A stretch of DNA of 40,209 bases, from assembly GCA_037388885.1 (NCBI GenBank), contig JARRJS010000008.1, positions 1 through 40,209 of the forward strand, read 5' to 3'. This document shows, one piece after another, positions 8,254-15,079 of this stretch. Numbering within the stretch: position 1 is the stretch's first letter; each line of letters opens with the position of its first letter. The notes below the pieces were generated by a model, which saw only the letters and a list, made by a program, of their open reading frames with translations, was not told the DNA's origin and searched no databases. Source of the DNA: JARRJS01 sp037388885. Lineage in GTDB: Bacteria > Gemmatimonadota > Gemmatimonadetes > Longimicrobiales > RSA9. The position numbers were made by a program, and so were the translations under genes.

Positions 8254-8769
8254 CTAGCCCTGCGGCTCCAGCATCATGGTCAGCTGCCGGCCCTCCAGCC
8301 GCTTGTCCCGGGAGGCGATGTTGGCCACGTCTTCGAGCTCGCCCGCCACGTGGTCCAGCACCTTCTGTCCGAGCTCCGGCCGGCGCAGCTCTCGCCGACG
8401 GAACCGGACCGTGACCTTGACATGCTTGCCGTTGTTCAGGAATCGGCGGGCATTGCGCACCTTGAAGGCGAGGTCGTGATCGTCGGTCTTGGGCCGGAAC
8501 TTGAGCTCCTTGACCTCGATCGTCTGCTGCTTCTTCTTCGCTTCCTTCGCCCGCTTCTGCTGCTCGTACTGGTACTTGCCCCAGTCCATGAGGCGCACCA
8601 CCGGCGGTCGGGCCCGGGGAGCCACTTCCACCAGGTCCAGGCCGGCTGCCGTCGCCTTTTCACGTGCTTCGTCCAGCGGTACGATGCCCAACTGCTCGCC
8701 ATCGGCATCGATGAGTCGAATGGGGCTGATGCGGATCTGCTCGTTCACTCGCGTTCTGGTTCTCGCGAT
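8254..8769 (-). CDS. infC: Translation initiation factor IF-3, with an AUC start codon
   Basis: 171 aa. The N-domain (RVNEQIRISPIRLIDADGEQ, LGIVPLDEAREKA), basic linker (KRAKEAKKKQQ) and C-domain (KELKFRPKTDDHD, NGKHVKVTVRFRRRE) are complete. IF-3 binds the 30S subunit and checks start codons. A GTG at 8748 gives a shorter protein but has no ribosome site. AGGAGG at 8775-8780 sits five bases before an ATC at 8767-8769 that is in frame and adds IARTRTR, the usual basic residues before VNEQIR. No ATG, GTG or TTG lies in between. A non-canonical start fits the known autoregulation of infC (AUU in E. coli, AUC reported in Myxococcus). The usual downstream rpmI and rplT genes are not here. Confidence 0.9.
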   Translation of the reverse strand: MARTRTRVNEQIRISPIRLIDADGEQLGIVPLDEAREKATAAGLDLVEVAPRARPPVVRLMDWGKYQYEQQKRAKEAKKKQQTIEVKELKFRPKTDDHDLAFKVRNARRFLNNGKHVKVTVRFRRRELRRPELGQKVLDHVAGELEDVANIASRDKRLEGRQLTMMLEPQG

Positions 8770-8856
8770 GATCGCCTCCTGGTTGCATGAATGGTGTGCC
8801 CTTCAGGCCCGCGACCCTGTGAAGGTGGGTGGCTCTGACCTGCAGAGCAAGCAACG

Positions 8857-9765
8857 TCAAGCGCCCTTGCGCCCCACGCGTACCCTGTCCGCCGAGCAGC
8901 TCAACACCCCGTTGACCGGTGTGAAGGTGTACCACAACCGATCGCCTTCCAGCAGCTGCTCGACGACCGGCGTGCACATCGACATCGGCTCACCGCGCAC
9001 CACCGCCAGGGCCGCCTGCCCGCCGATCTTCACCACGAAGTCCTTCGTGGACACGGGGACCACCAGCACCACGTCCATGGGTGAGCCCACCGGCCGGATC
9101 GCGATGGCCTTCGGGTCACCCTGCCGGAGCGTCATCGGCCGGCTGGCCTCCACGCGGAACTGGTCGCCCTCCAGGCGCACCGTCAACGTTCGCAGGACCG
9201 ACGCGCTCGGGAAGGACACCACGTCCGGCGCCGAGGCGCCCGCATACGTCGTGAACAACGACGACGACGCAGGCGACGGCGACGGCCGCGCGGACATCGC
9301 AGCCGGCACACGCTGGTCGAGCACGTCCCCGCCGGGACCCGCGGCGTCCGCACCGCTTCCCGTGGCGGGCGTTGCCTGCCACGTGTACGTGTTCGCACCG
9401 CTCGTCGTGCTGAAGGTCTCCATCACCTTCCGGTCCGGCAACTTCACCCGCACATACACATTGTCCGGCACCACCACGGTGTATTCCGCGCGGTCCGCAC
9501 CCAGCGCGGTCAACCGCAGGGTGGCACCGTTCTTCTGACTCAACGCGGACGCCGCCATGCCGTGCAGCGCCCGACCGGTCACCTCCACCTGTCCACCCTC
9601 CCCATGCACCAGCTCAAGCGTGCCTGGCGCACCCGTCACCACCTCGACCGTCAACTCAGTATGCAGAAACGTGTATACACGACGCGTCACATCCCACTGC
9701 TGCGCAGACACCGGGACCGCCGCGGCCAGCAACGCCGCGCATCCGGTAATCGTTCGCCATCTCAT
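8857..9765 (-). CDS. Secreted protein of unknown function
   Basis: 302 aa. ATG at 9765 has AGGAG seven bases upstream; the ATG two codons earlier is too close to it. The signal peptide is MRWRTITGCAALLAAAVPVSAQQ. The mature protein is beta-rich (TLELVHGEGGQVEVTGRALH, LRLTALGADRAEYTVVVP), has a low-complexity Ser/Ala/Pro middle (about 140-170) and two late cysteines (MCTPVVE, LSCSADR) that may form a disulfide. The first half resembles DUF4097-like beta-helix proteins but lacks clear TVNG rungs. I do not recognise a family. It is 87 bases upstream of infC and divergent from paaA. Confidence 0.72.
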   Translation of the reverse strand: MRWRTITGCAALLAAAVPVSAQQWDVTRRVYTFLHTELTVEVVTGAPGTLELVHGEGGQVEVTGRALHGMAASALSQKNGATLRLTALGADRAEYTVVVPDNVYVRVKLPDRKVMETFSTTSGANTYTWQATPATGSGADAAGPGGDVLDQRVPAAMSARPSPSPASSSLFTTYAGASAPDVVSFPSASVLRTLTVRLEGDQFRVEASRPMTLRQGDPKAIAIRPVGSPMDVVLVVPVSTKDFVVKIGGQAALAVVRGEPMSMCTPVVEQLLEGDRLWYTFTPVNGVLSCSADRVRVGRKGA

Positions 9766-9811
9766 GTTCATACTCCTGCAGCGCTGAGACTCCACGTCTG
9801 TCTACTGCAAT

Positions 9812-9817
9812 ATAATA
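9812..9817 (-). promoter_or_regulatory. Candidate -10 box of the secreted-protein gene
   Basis: TATTAT on the minus strand, about 46 bases upstream of the start at 9765, in the only AT-rich patch of this divergent region. No convincing -35 is seen. Confidence 0.25.
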
Positions 9818-9838
9818 GCCACGGTGGCGAGCGGGCGG

Positions 9839-9868
9839 TTGACGCCTAACCGCAAACGATTCTAGATT
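9839..9868 (+). promoter_or_regulatory. Candidate sigma-70 promoter of the paa operon
   Basis: TTGACG (9839-9844), an 18-base spacer and TAGATT (9863-9868). Initiation would fall at about 9875-9877, immediately before the palindromic operator and about 55 bases upstream of paaA. Confidence 0.5.
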
Positions 9869-9877
9869 CTATTTGGA

Positions 9878-9891
9878 CGAACGTCCGTTCG
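9878..9891 (+). promoter_or_regulatory. PaaR-type operator at the paa transcription start
   Basis: CGAACGTCCGTTCG is a perfect inverted repeat (CGAACG, two-base centre, CGTTCG). It fits every fixed position of CNAACGNNCGTTNG, the consensus that I recall for PaaR, the TetR-family repressor of Thermus thermophilus that is released by phenylacetyl-CoA. Its place over the predicted start site suits a repressor. No TetR gene is in this window, so the regulator would be encoded elsewhere. Confidence 0.7.
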
Positions 9892-9930
9892 AAAAAATGC
9901 TCCCCATTCCACCGGACGGATCGCGAGATC

Positions 9931-10872
9931 ATGAGTCAGCTCAGCGAGGACCAGCTCAAGGAGAAGGTCCGGGATGGCTACATCCTGGAGTCGCCCGACG
10001 AGATGACGGAGGGGTACCGGAAGGCGCTCATCGTGCAGCTGACGGTGCAGGGCGACACGGAGCTGATGAGCGCGCCGGCGTACTGGATGGCGGCGCAGGA
10101 TGCGCCGTCGACGAACACGCAGGTGTCTGCGGTGGCGATCATCCAGGACGAGCTGGCGCACGCGAACATCGCGTACCGGATCCTGGAGGACATGGGTCTG
10201 GACAAGGAGTGGCTGCTGTACGGACGGGAGCCGCGAGAGTTCAAGCATCCGTATGGCTTCGACCAGCCGCTGGAGAGCTGGGCGGAGCTGGTGACGGCGA
10301 ACGGCTTTTTCGACCGGGCGGGCATCACGCTGTTGTCGGACGTGTACCGGCACACGAGTTACGGGCCGTTGAAGCGCGCGCTGGTGAAGGTGGACCTGGA
10401 GGAGACGTTCCACCTGCGTCACGGGGAGGTGTGGATGAAGCGTCTGGCGAAGGCAGGTGGTGAGGCGCGGGAGCGGTTGCAGCGGGCGGTGGACTGGATG
10501 TTCCCCATGACGGTGGAGTGGTTCGGTCTGCCTGACGCGCTGAAGCGTCACAGTGGCCAGCTGGATTACCGGTTAAAGGGCCTGACGAACGACCAACTGC
10601 GCCAGGTGTGGATGGATTCGACGGTGCCGTTGTGCGAATCCATCGGCATTGATGTGCCGGCGCACTACGATGAAGCGAATGAGACGTATGTGCTGGACTA
10701 CCCGTTCCCGTGCCGGTATGACGCGGAAGCGAAGCATTGGCTGTTCGAAGAAGGCGAGATCACCTGGGACGAAGTGTTCGAGCGCTGGAAGGCCCGAGGC
10801 CCCATGAACGAGCGGTACGTTGAAGCGGTGCAGCGCAGCCACTTTTCGGTACGCAGGATGGTGGAGGCGTGA
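9931..10872 (+). CDS. paaA: Phenylacetyl-CoA 1,2-epoxidase catalytic subunit PaaA
   Basis: 313 aa, full length for the family. PaaA is the diiron subunit that inserts one oxygen atom into the aromatic ring of phenylacetyl-CoA, together with PaaB, PaaC and the reductase PaaE. Diiron ligand motifs are visible on the helical bundle: E44 (GDTELMS), D73-E74-L-A-H77 (DELAH) and E157-E158-x2-H161 (LEETFH). The ATG at 9931 fits the family N-terminus; its Shine-Dalgarno is weak (GCGAGATC). It is the first gene of the operon after the promoter and PaaR-like operator, and its stop overlaps the start of the next gene (GTGA). No paaE gene is found in the window. Confidence 0.95.
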   Translation: MSQLSEDQLKEKVRDGYILESPDEMTEGYRKALIVQLTVQGDTELMSAPAYWMAAQDAPSTNTQVSAVAIIQDELAHANIAYRILEDMGLDKEWLLYGREPREFKHPYGFDQPLESWAELVTANGFFDRAGITLLSDVYRHTSYGPLKRALVKVDLEETFHLRHGEVWMKRLAKAGGEARERLQRAVDWMFPMTVEWFGLPDALKRHSGQLDYRLKGLTNDQLRQVWMDSTVPLCESIGIDVPAHYDEANETYVLDYPFPCRYDAEAKHWLFEEGEITWDEVFERWKARGPMNERYVEAVQRSHFSVRRMVEA

Positions 10873-11381
10873 CCGCGTTGCCGGGACCACCCTTCCCCAC
10901 CCCCACCCCGAAGGGGAGACGGGGGCACTGGGAGACGGGGGGCGCTGTCGGAGGTGGGCATTCCGACGGGGCACGGGATTCGGGTGCGCGCCTGGATCCG
11001 GGTGTGCCGGCGGGGCTGCGATCGCCGGGGGTGTATCCGGGCGGACCGGGCGGGGCAGACTTCGGGCTTCCTCCGGACGTATTACGGTTGTGGTCTGCGT
11101 TGCGGGACGTCCGCGACCCGGAGCTACCGGTAAGCCTGGTGGACCTTGGCCTGATCTACGATGTGCGACTGTCGGGGGGCGTCGCGGAAGTGGACATGAC
11201 GTTCACGGCCACGGGGTGCCCGTGCATGCAATTCATGAAGATGGACGTCGAGGAGCGCCTGTTGGCGGAGCCGGATGTGGAGTCGGTGTCGATCCGGGAG
11301 GTCTGGAGTCCGCCGTGGCGGAGGGAGCGGATGACGGCGGCAGCGCGGGCGGTGCTGAAGCGGTTCGGGGTGGCGGCCTGA
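10869..11381 (+). CDS. paaD: PaaD-like MIP18/DUF59 protein without the C-terminal zinc ribbon
   Basis: 170 aa as drawn, but only residues about 70-165 match PaaD: LRDVRDPELPVSLVDLGLIY, a DMTFTATGCPCM cysteine motif, and VWSPPWRRERMTAAAR. This MIP18 domain assists iron-cluster or diiron maturation of the epoxidase. The protein stops exactly where PaaD normally continues into a Cys4 zinc ribbon; that domain is encoded by a separate gene after paaC. The first 60-odd codons are Pro/Gly-rich and contain the GGGGAGACGGGG repeat. The GTG at 10869 overlaps the paaA stop, but its ribosome site is too close (GGAGG, one base), so the true start may be a GTG or TTG further in (11003 to about 11090). Confidence 0.85.
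   Translation: MTALPGPPFPTPTPKGRRGHWETGGAVGGGHSDGARDSGARLDPGVPAGLRSPGVYPGGPGGADFGLPPDVLRLWSALRDVRDPELPVSLVDLGLIYDVRLSGGVAEVDMTFTATGCPCMQFMKMDVEERLLAEPDVESVSIREVWSPPWRRERMTAAARAVLKRFGVAA
10911..10942 (+). repeat. GGGGAGACGGGG dispersed repeat, copy in paaD
   Basis: GGGGAGACGGGGG (10913-10925) and GGGAGACGGGGGG (10930-10942), preceded by a C-rich stretch (10888-10910). It is inside the unusual N-terminal part of the paaD-like reading frame. Confidence 0.7.
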
Positions 11382-11427
11382 GCGAGCGCGGTCCCGTTTT
11401 GGGGAAACACGGAGCACGGAGCAACGG

Positions 11428-11694
11428 ATGATCTACGAGGTGTTCGCACGCAAGGAACGGGGGGACCCGTTGCGGCACATCGGCAACCTGAACGCCCAAG
11501 ACGATGCGTTGGCGAAGGTCTACGCGTTCAACACGTACGACGAGGAACGCTGGTTCGACATGTGGGTGGTGCCGCGGGACCGGATGGTGGCCGTGTTCAA
11601 CCGTGATGCCGAGGCCGGCGGATGGTGGTCGCACGATGCCGCTTCGGCGGAATCGGCGCAGGGCGGTGCACCTTCGTCGTCGGGGTCGACATGA
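11428..11694 (+). CDS. paaB: Phenylacetyl-CoA epoxidase subunit PaaB
   Basis: 88 aa, close to the usual 90-95. The PaaB core is clear: YEVFARKERGDPLRHIGNLN, DALAKVYAFNTYDEE, MWVVPRD. PaaB bridges PaaA and PaaC in the multicomponent oxygenase. The ATG at 11428 has GGAG six bases upstream. The last 20 residues (SAESAQGGAPSSSGST) are a low-complexity tail. The stop overlaps the paaC start as ATGA (11691-11694), indicating translational coupling. Confidence 0.93.
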   Translation: MIYEVFARKERGDPLRHIGNLNAQDDALAKVYAFNTYDEERWFDMWVVPRDRMVAVFNRDAEAGGWWSHDAASAESAQGGAPSSSGST

Positions 11695-12482
11695 CGGCGA
11701 CGGCGGAGCTGTCGACGGCTGTGCGCGCCGGTGTGCGCGACCTGATCCTGGCTCTGGCGGACAGCAAGCGGCTGCTGGGTATGCGTTACGCCAACTGGAT
11801 GCTGGGTGCGCCGGAGCTGGAGACCGGGATCGCGTGTGCGTCCATGGCGCAGGACGAATGGGGTCATGCCCGGCTTCTTTATGCGCTGCTCAAGGATTTC
11901 GACGATGATATCGAGGCGCTGGAGCACGGACGCGAGCCCGAGGCGTACGCGAGCATGGAGGTGCTGGACCGCACGCCGGACTCCTGGGCCGGTCTGGTGA
12001 CGCTCATGGCGCTGGCGGACGCGGCGCTCACGGTACAGTTCGACGCCCTGTCCGACTGTTGCTACCCTCCAGTGAAGCAGCGGGTGGAGAAGCTGTGCGA
12101 GGAGGAGCGGTTCCATGCGGCGCACGCGTCTGCTTGGTTCCGACGCCTGGCGGCCGGGGGCGAGTCGCGGGCGGCACTGACTGAAGCCGTGTCGGCGACG
12201 GCGGAGCCGTTGCTGCGCTGGTTCGGTCCGGACTCCGAGCGGGCGAAAATGCTGGTGGATGAGGGCGTCATGGATGCCGCGGGCTCCGGCCTGCGCGAGC
12301 GCTTCGTCGAGCGCGTGGCGCCGCTGTTGGACATCCTGGGTCTCACGGATGCCTACCGCGACGCCGACCCCGACTTCGACGGCTTCGACGCGGCGCGGCG
12401 ACGCCCGACGGGCGCAGGGCCCGACGAGGCCACCATCCGGCAGGTGCGCGGCGACCTGAACCGCGCCTTCCTCTTGGACTGA
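11691..12482 (+). CDS. paaC: Phenylacetyl-CoA epoxidase structural subunit PaaC
   Basis: 263 aa. PaaC is the ferritin-like partner that dimerises with PaaA and supports its active site. Motifs: SMAQDEWGHARLLYALL (first ExxH helix), EKLCEEERFHAAHASAWF (second), and a C-terminal PDEATIRQVRGDLN. The ATG at 11691 overlaps the paaB stop; a longer in-frame start at 11622 lies inside paaB and adds residues foreign to the family. The stop overlaps the following ATG (TGATG at 12480-12484), so translation of the next gene is probably coupled. Confidence 0.93.
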   Translation: MTATAELSTAVRAGVRDLILALADSKRLLGMRYANWMLGAPELETGIACASMAQDEWGHARLLYALLKDFDDDIEALEHGREPEAYASMEVLDRTPDSWAGLVTLMALADAALTVQFDALSDCCYPPVKQRVEKLCEEERFHAAHASAWFRRLAAGGESRAALTEAVSATAEPLLRWFGPDSERAKMLVDEGVMDAAGSGLRERFVERVAPLLDILGLTDAYRDADPDFDGFDAARRRPTGAGPDEATIRQVRGDLNRAFLLD

Positions 12483-12781
12483 TGCAGGAGCCCGGAATGC
12501 CATCGAGCGGCGCGGCGGACGAATACGGGCTGCCGACTCACCCGCCCTGCCCGTTCTGCGACGGCAACGACACCGAGCTGGTGTCTCCGTTCGGATCGGT
12601 GCTTTCCGTGGCGGCGTTCTGGTGTCGATCCTGCCATTCGGCTTTCGAGGTTCTCAAGTGGGGGAACCCCCCGGCCTCGCCCTCCCCCGACGGGGAGACG
12701 TACCGCCCGGCCTCCCAACCTCCCGACAGGGAGACGGGGCGACGGGGGGACGGGGGGAAGGGCGGTGCGCCGGACGGTTAG
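12482..12781 (+). CDS. Stand-alone PaaD zinc-ribbon protein
   Basis: 99 aa. Residues 19-60 are a Cys4 zinc ribbon, C23-x2-C26 and C48-x2-C51 (PPCPFCDGNDTEL, SPFGSV, FWCRSCHSAFEVLKW). This matches the C-terminal domain that PaaD/PaaJ carries after its MIP18 domain in E. coli (CPxC, SxFGST, CxxC, PFDYFK). Here it is a separate gene, start overlapping the paaC stop. Residues 61-99 (Pro/Gly/Asp/Arg-rich) are encoded by GGGGAGACGGGG-type repeat DNA and are unlikely to belong to the fold. It probably acts with the MIP18 protein in maturation of the PaaABC oxygenase. Confidence 0.8.
   Translation: MQEPGMPSSGAADEYGLPTHPPCPFCDGNDTELVSPFGSVLSVAAFWCRSCHSAFEVLKWGNPPASPSPDGETYRPASQPPDRETGRRGDGGKGGAPDG
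12682..12765 (+). repeat. GGGGAGACGGGG dispersed repeat, copy at the end of the zinc-ribbon gene
   Basis: CCCCCGACGGGGAGACG (about 12684-12700) and CCCGACAGGGAGACGGGG (about 12722-12739), continuing as ACGGGG reiterations to 12757. It encodes the low-complexity tail of the zinc-ribbon protein. Confidence 0.7.
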
Positions 12782-12919
12782 GGTTCGTCGGGGTGCCGGA
12801 CGCTTCAGCGGCCGCGCACATTGCCCGGTCCATACGCCACGCTCCACGCCCCCCACGCTCCACGGTTCACGCCCCCCTTCCACGTGCGCCCCATTGCGGC
12901 GCGCCCTAAGTTCTCCCGC

Positions 12920-13897
12920 ATGACTCCAGACGAATTCAACGACATGCGCGACGGCGCGGAGACGGCGGTGCTGGTCTCCGCGGCGGTGGAAACCGGGCTG
13001 TTGCGGGCGCTGGTGAGCGGACCGTCCACGGCGGCGGAGGTGGCGGCACGACTCGACCTGGACGAGCGGGCGGTGGGCATCGTGCTGGCTGCGCTGGTGC
13101 CCGCGGGGCTGGTCACGGTGGACAATGAGTGTTTCGCGTTGACGGAGGTGGGGCGTGGGCAGTTCGCGGACGCCGCGTCGCCGGAGTACATGGCGGGCGG
13201 GCTGCCGCACTGGCTTTCGGTCGTCCGGGCCTTCACGCGGCTGCCGGAGGCGATACGGGAGGGCGGGCCGGTGGGCGACCGGCTGCCGGGCGAGCGAGCG
13301 CGCGGCCATGTGGCGCGATTTATGAGCGCGATGGCGTCGCGGAATGACGAGCAGGTGTCACGCACGGTGGCCCTGGTTCTTGGCCGTCGGCCAAGGGCGC
13401 GGGCGGCGCTGGACCTGGGCGGCGGGCCGGGTGTGTACGCCCGGGCGATGCGCGCGGCAGGTGTGGAGCACGTGACGTTGTACGACCAGCCGGAGACGAT
13501 CGATTACGTGCTCGAGGCGTACGACCTGGGCAGCGCCCCGGGGATCGAGGCGGTGCGCGGGGACTTCATGCTGGACCCGCTGCCGGCGGGACCGTTCGAC
13601 ATCGTGTTGCTGAGCAACGTGGTGCACATCTACGAAGCCGAAGCGAATGCGGCCCTGCTGCGGAGGGCGGCGCAGGTCACGGCGCCGGGCGGCGTGGTGG
13701 CGATCGGCGACTTCGTGCGCGGCCGCAGTCCCCGGGCGGCGCGTTTCGCGGTGGTCATGCTGCTACGGACGGAAGGCGGGAACACATACGACGAAGCCAC
13801 CTACGAGAGGTGGCTCCGGGATTCCGGCTTCGTGGATGTGCAGGTGGACGATTTGAACGACCGTGCGCAGCTGGTGACAGCCGTGCGGGCCGGCTAG
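12920..13897 (+). CDS. SAM-dependent O-methyltransferase-like protein with winged-helix dimerisation domain
   Basis: 325 aa. Residues 1-90 form a winged-helix dimerisation domain (ETGLLRALVSGPSTAAEVAA, AALVPAGLVTV) and about 150-320 a class I methyltransferase fold: ALDLGGGPGVYARAM (SAM motif I), VTLYDQPETID (motif II acidic residue), FDIVLLSNVVHIY (motif IV) and APGGVVAIGDF. This two-domain plan is that of plant-type and bacterial O-methyltransferases acting on aromatic or polyketide hydroxyls; the substrate cannot be inferred. The ATG at 12920 fits the family start. It lies 138 bases after the paa genes and may be transcribed separately; the gap holds CACGCTCCACG reiterations. It shares a CTAG with the convergent gene (13894-13897). 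Confidence 0.83.
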   Translation: MTPDEFNDMRDGAETAVLVSAAVETGLLRALVSGPSTAAEVAARLDLDERAVGIVLAALVPAGLVTVDNECFALTEVGRGQFADAASPEYMAGGLPHWLSVVRAFTRLPEAIREGGPVGDRLPGERARGHVARFMSAMASRNDEQVSRTVALVLGRRPRARAALDLGGGPGVYARAMRAAGVEHVTLYDQPETIDYVLEAYDLGSAPGIEAVRGDFMLDPLPAGPFDIVLLSNVVHIYEAEANAALLRRAAQVTAPGGVVAIGDFVRGRSPRAARFAVVMLLRTEGGNTYDEATYERWLRDSGFVDVQVDDLNDRAQLVTAVRAG

Positions 13898-14421
13898 TCC
13901 ATCCCGGCCGAAGACGCGATCTCGACATCCTCCAGGAAATCACGCAGCGGCCCGGCCGCGGCGGCGGTCGCCTCGGCCAGCTCCAGGCTGATGGTCGACA
14001 GGGCGCGCTGGTCCGGTGTCACTCGCCGGGCGGCTACCTCGACGACGCGCTCGTCCGCATCCTGGGACGCGGCCTCGTAGTATTCGGTGTAGCGCGCGCT
14101 GACCCGCTGCTCGAAGATGGGTAGCTGCGCCCGAGGCAGGATCTCGTCCTGCAGGTCCTGGAAAACGGCAGCGTGGAACTGATCGAGCACGGCCTTCAGG
14201 TCTTCCGAGGCGGCTCGCCCGTTGAATGCCTGCTGGCACGCCCGGGTGTGGACCCACATGAACAGGATGAGCACCTCCTCGGGCACCACCTCAGGCGCGG
14301 TGAGGACGGCCGTGTCCCCACCATTCTCGTCGGGCATCTCGTGCGCGGCGATGAAATCGGTGAAGCTCTCCCAGACCAGCTGGGCCAGGCTCTCGCCGAG
14401 CTCGGTAGGTGTCATGTCCAT
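13894..14421 (-). CDS. Conserved-looking hypothetical acidic helical protein
   Basis: 175 aa. The ATG at 14421 has GGAGG six bases upstream. The protein is strongly acidic and helical (GESLAQLVWESFTDFIAAHE, EEVLILFMWVHTRACQQAF, LDQFHAAVFQDLQ), with no signal peptide or membrane segment and no metal motif I can name. I recognise no family. The stop is convergent with the methyltransferase stop: the palindrome CTAG supplies TAG on both strands. Confidence 0.7.
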   Translation of the reverse strand: MDMTPTELGESLAQLVWESFTDFIAAHEMPDENGGDTAVLTAPEVVPEEVLILFMWVHTRACQQAFNGRAASEDLKAVLDQFHAAVFQDLQDEILPRAQLPIFEQRVSARYTEYYEAASQDADERVVEVAARRVTPDQRALSTISLELAEATAAAAGPLRDFLEDVEIASSAGMD

Positions 14422-14631
14422 GGTCACCCTCCCCCGTTATGCAGGCGAGCTACCAATTCCGATCCTCCCGAATCGAGTGTCAAGGATCTTGTCACAACGG
14501 GGGGATGAACCGGCGCAGCTTGCTCTTCAGGCACTCCTGCAGCGCCTTGTTGGCGCTGTCCGTTTTTGCCTTGATCCAACCTGCAAGCTGCGCGCCCGGT
14601 GAGTCGGGGACCGCTTTCCGCAACATGACCG

Positions 14632-14943
14632 TCAGCGAACGGGACCGAGCGCCTCCCACCCGATCTCGACCGGCTCCTGGTCCCGGATGCCGTCCTCCGT
14701 GGGGATGATCACGTCGAGCTCACGCTTGGTCATGAGCGTCTTCTTCGTGACCCGACCCCCGGTGGCCGAGTGGTCCTTGATGGTGACCACGCGCTCGTCG
14801 CCGCCGGGGCTCTTCAGCCGCAACTTGCGTCCCGGCTTCACCTGGGCGGTGTCGGGTTCGCCTTCCAACAGCCTCAGTCGCAGCAGCATGCCGCGCAGGG
14901 GCACGTAGACCACATCCGATACGTTGAACCGGAAATCGCTCAT
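14632..14943 (-). CDS. Small hypothetical beta-rich protein
   Basis: 103 aa from the ATG at 14943, which lacks a strong ribosome site. Sequence (VSDVVYVPLRGMLLRLRLLE, PGRKLRLKSPGGDERVVTIK, KKTLMTKRELDVIIP) suggests a small beta-barrel, superficially like translation-factor domain-2 folds. No cysteine pair, signal peptide or membrane segment. The family is not recognised. It is monocistronic, divergent from the PLP decarboxylase. Confidence 0.62.
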   Translation of the reverse strand: MSDFRFNVSDVVYVPLRGMLLRLRLLEGEPDTAQVKPGRKLRLKSPGGDERVVTIKDHSATGGRVTKKTLMTKRELDVIIPTEDGIRDQEPVEIGWEALGPVR

Positions 14944-15079
14944 GCTCAGGCAACCAGGGTGCAATTGACACGATCGGCCGGGTCTGCCCGGCCACGACTG
15001 AGCGTACCACCGGCGGGAGCGGTCGTCAACGCTTGACCCGGGTCACGCGCGGCGCCAGTCTCGGGGCGGGAGGAGCCAC

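Noticed and set aside
9811..9816. Perfect TATAAT on the plus strand as a paaA promoter
   Set aside because: No -35 at a proper distance, and it would place the start well before the operator; the 9839-9868 promoter fits better.
14505..14708. Short plus-strand frame starting MNRRSLLFRHSCSALLAL with a signal-like segment
   Set aside because: A GGGGG precedes its ATG, but more than a third of it overlaps the oppositely oriented 103-aa gene and the mature part is Pro/Arg noise.
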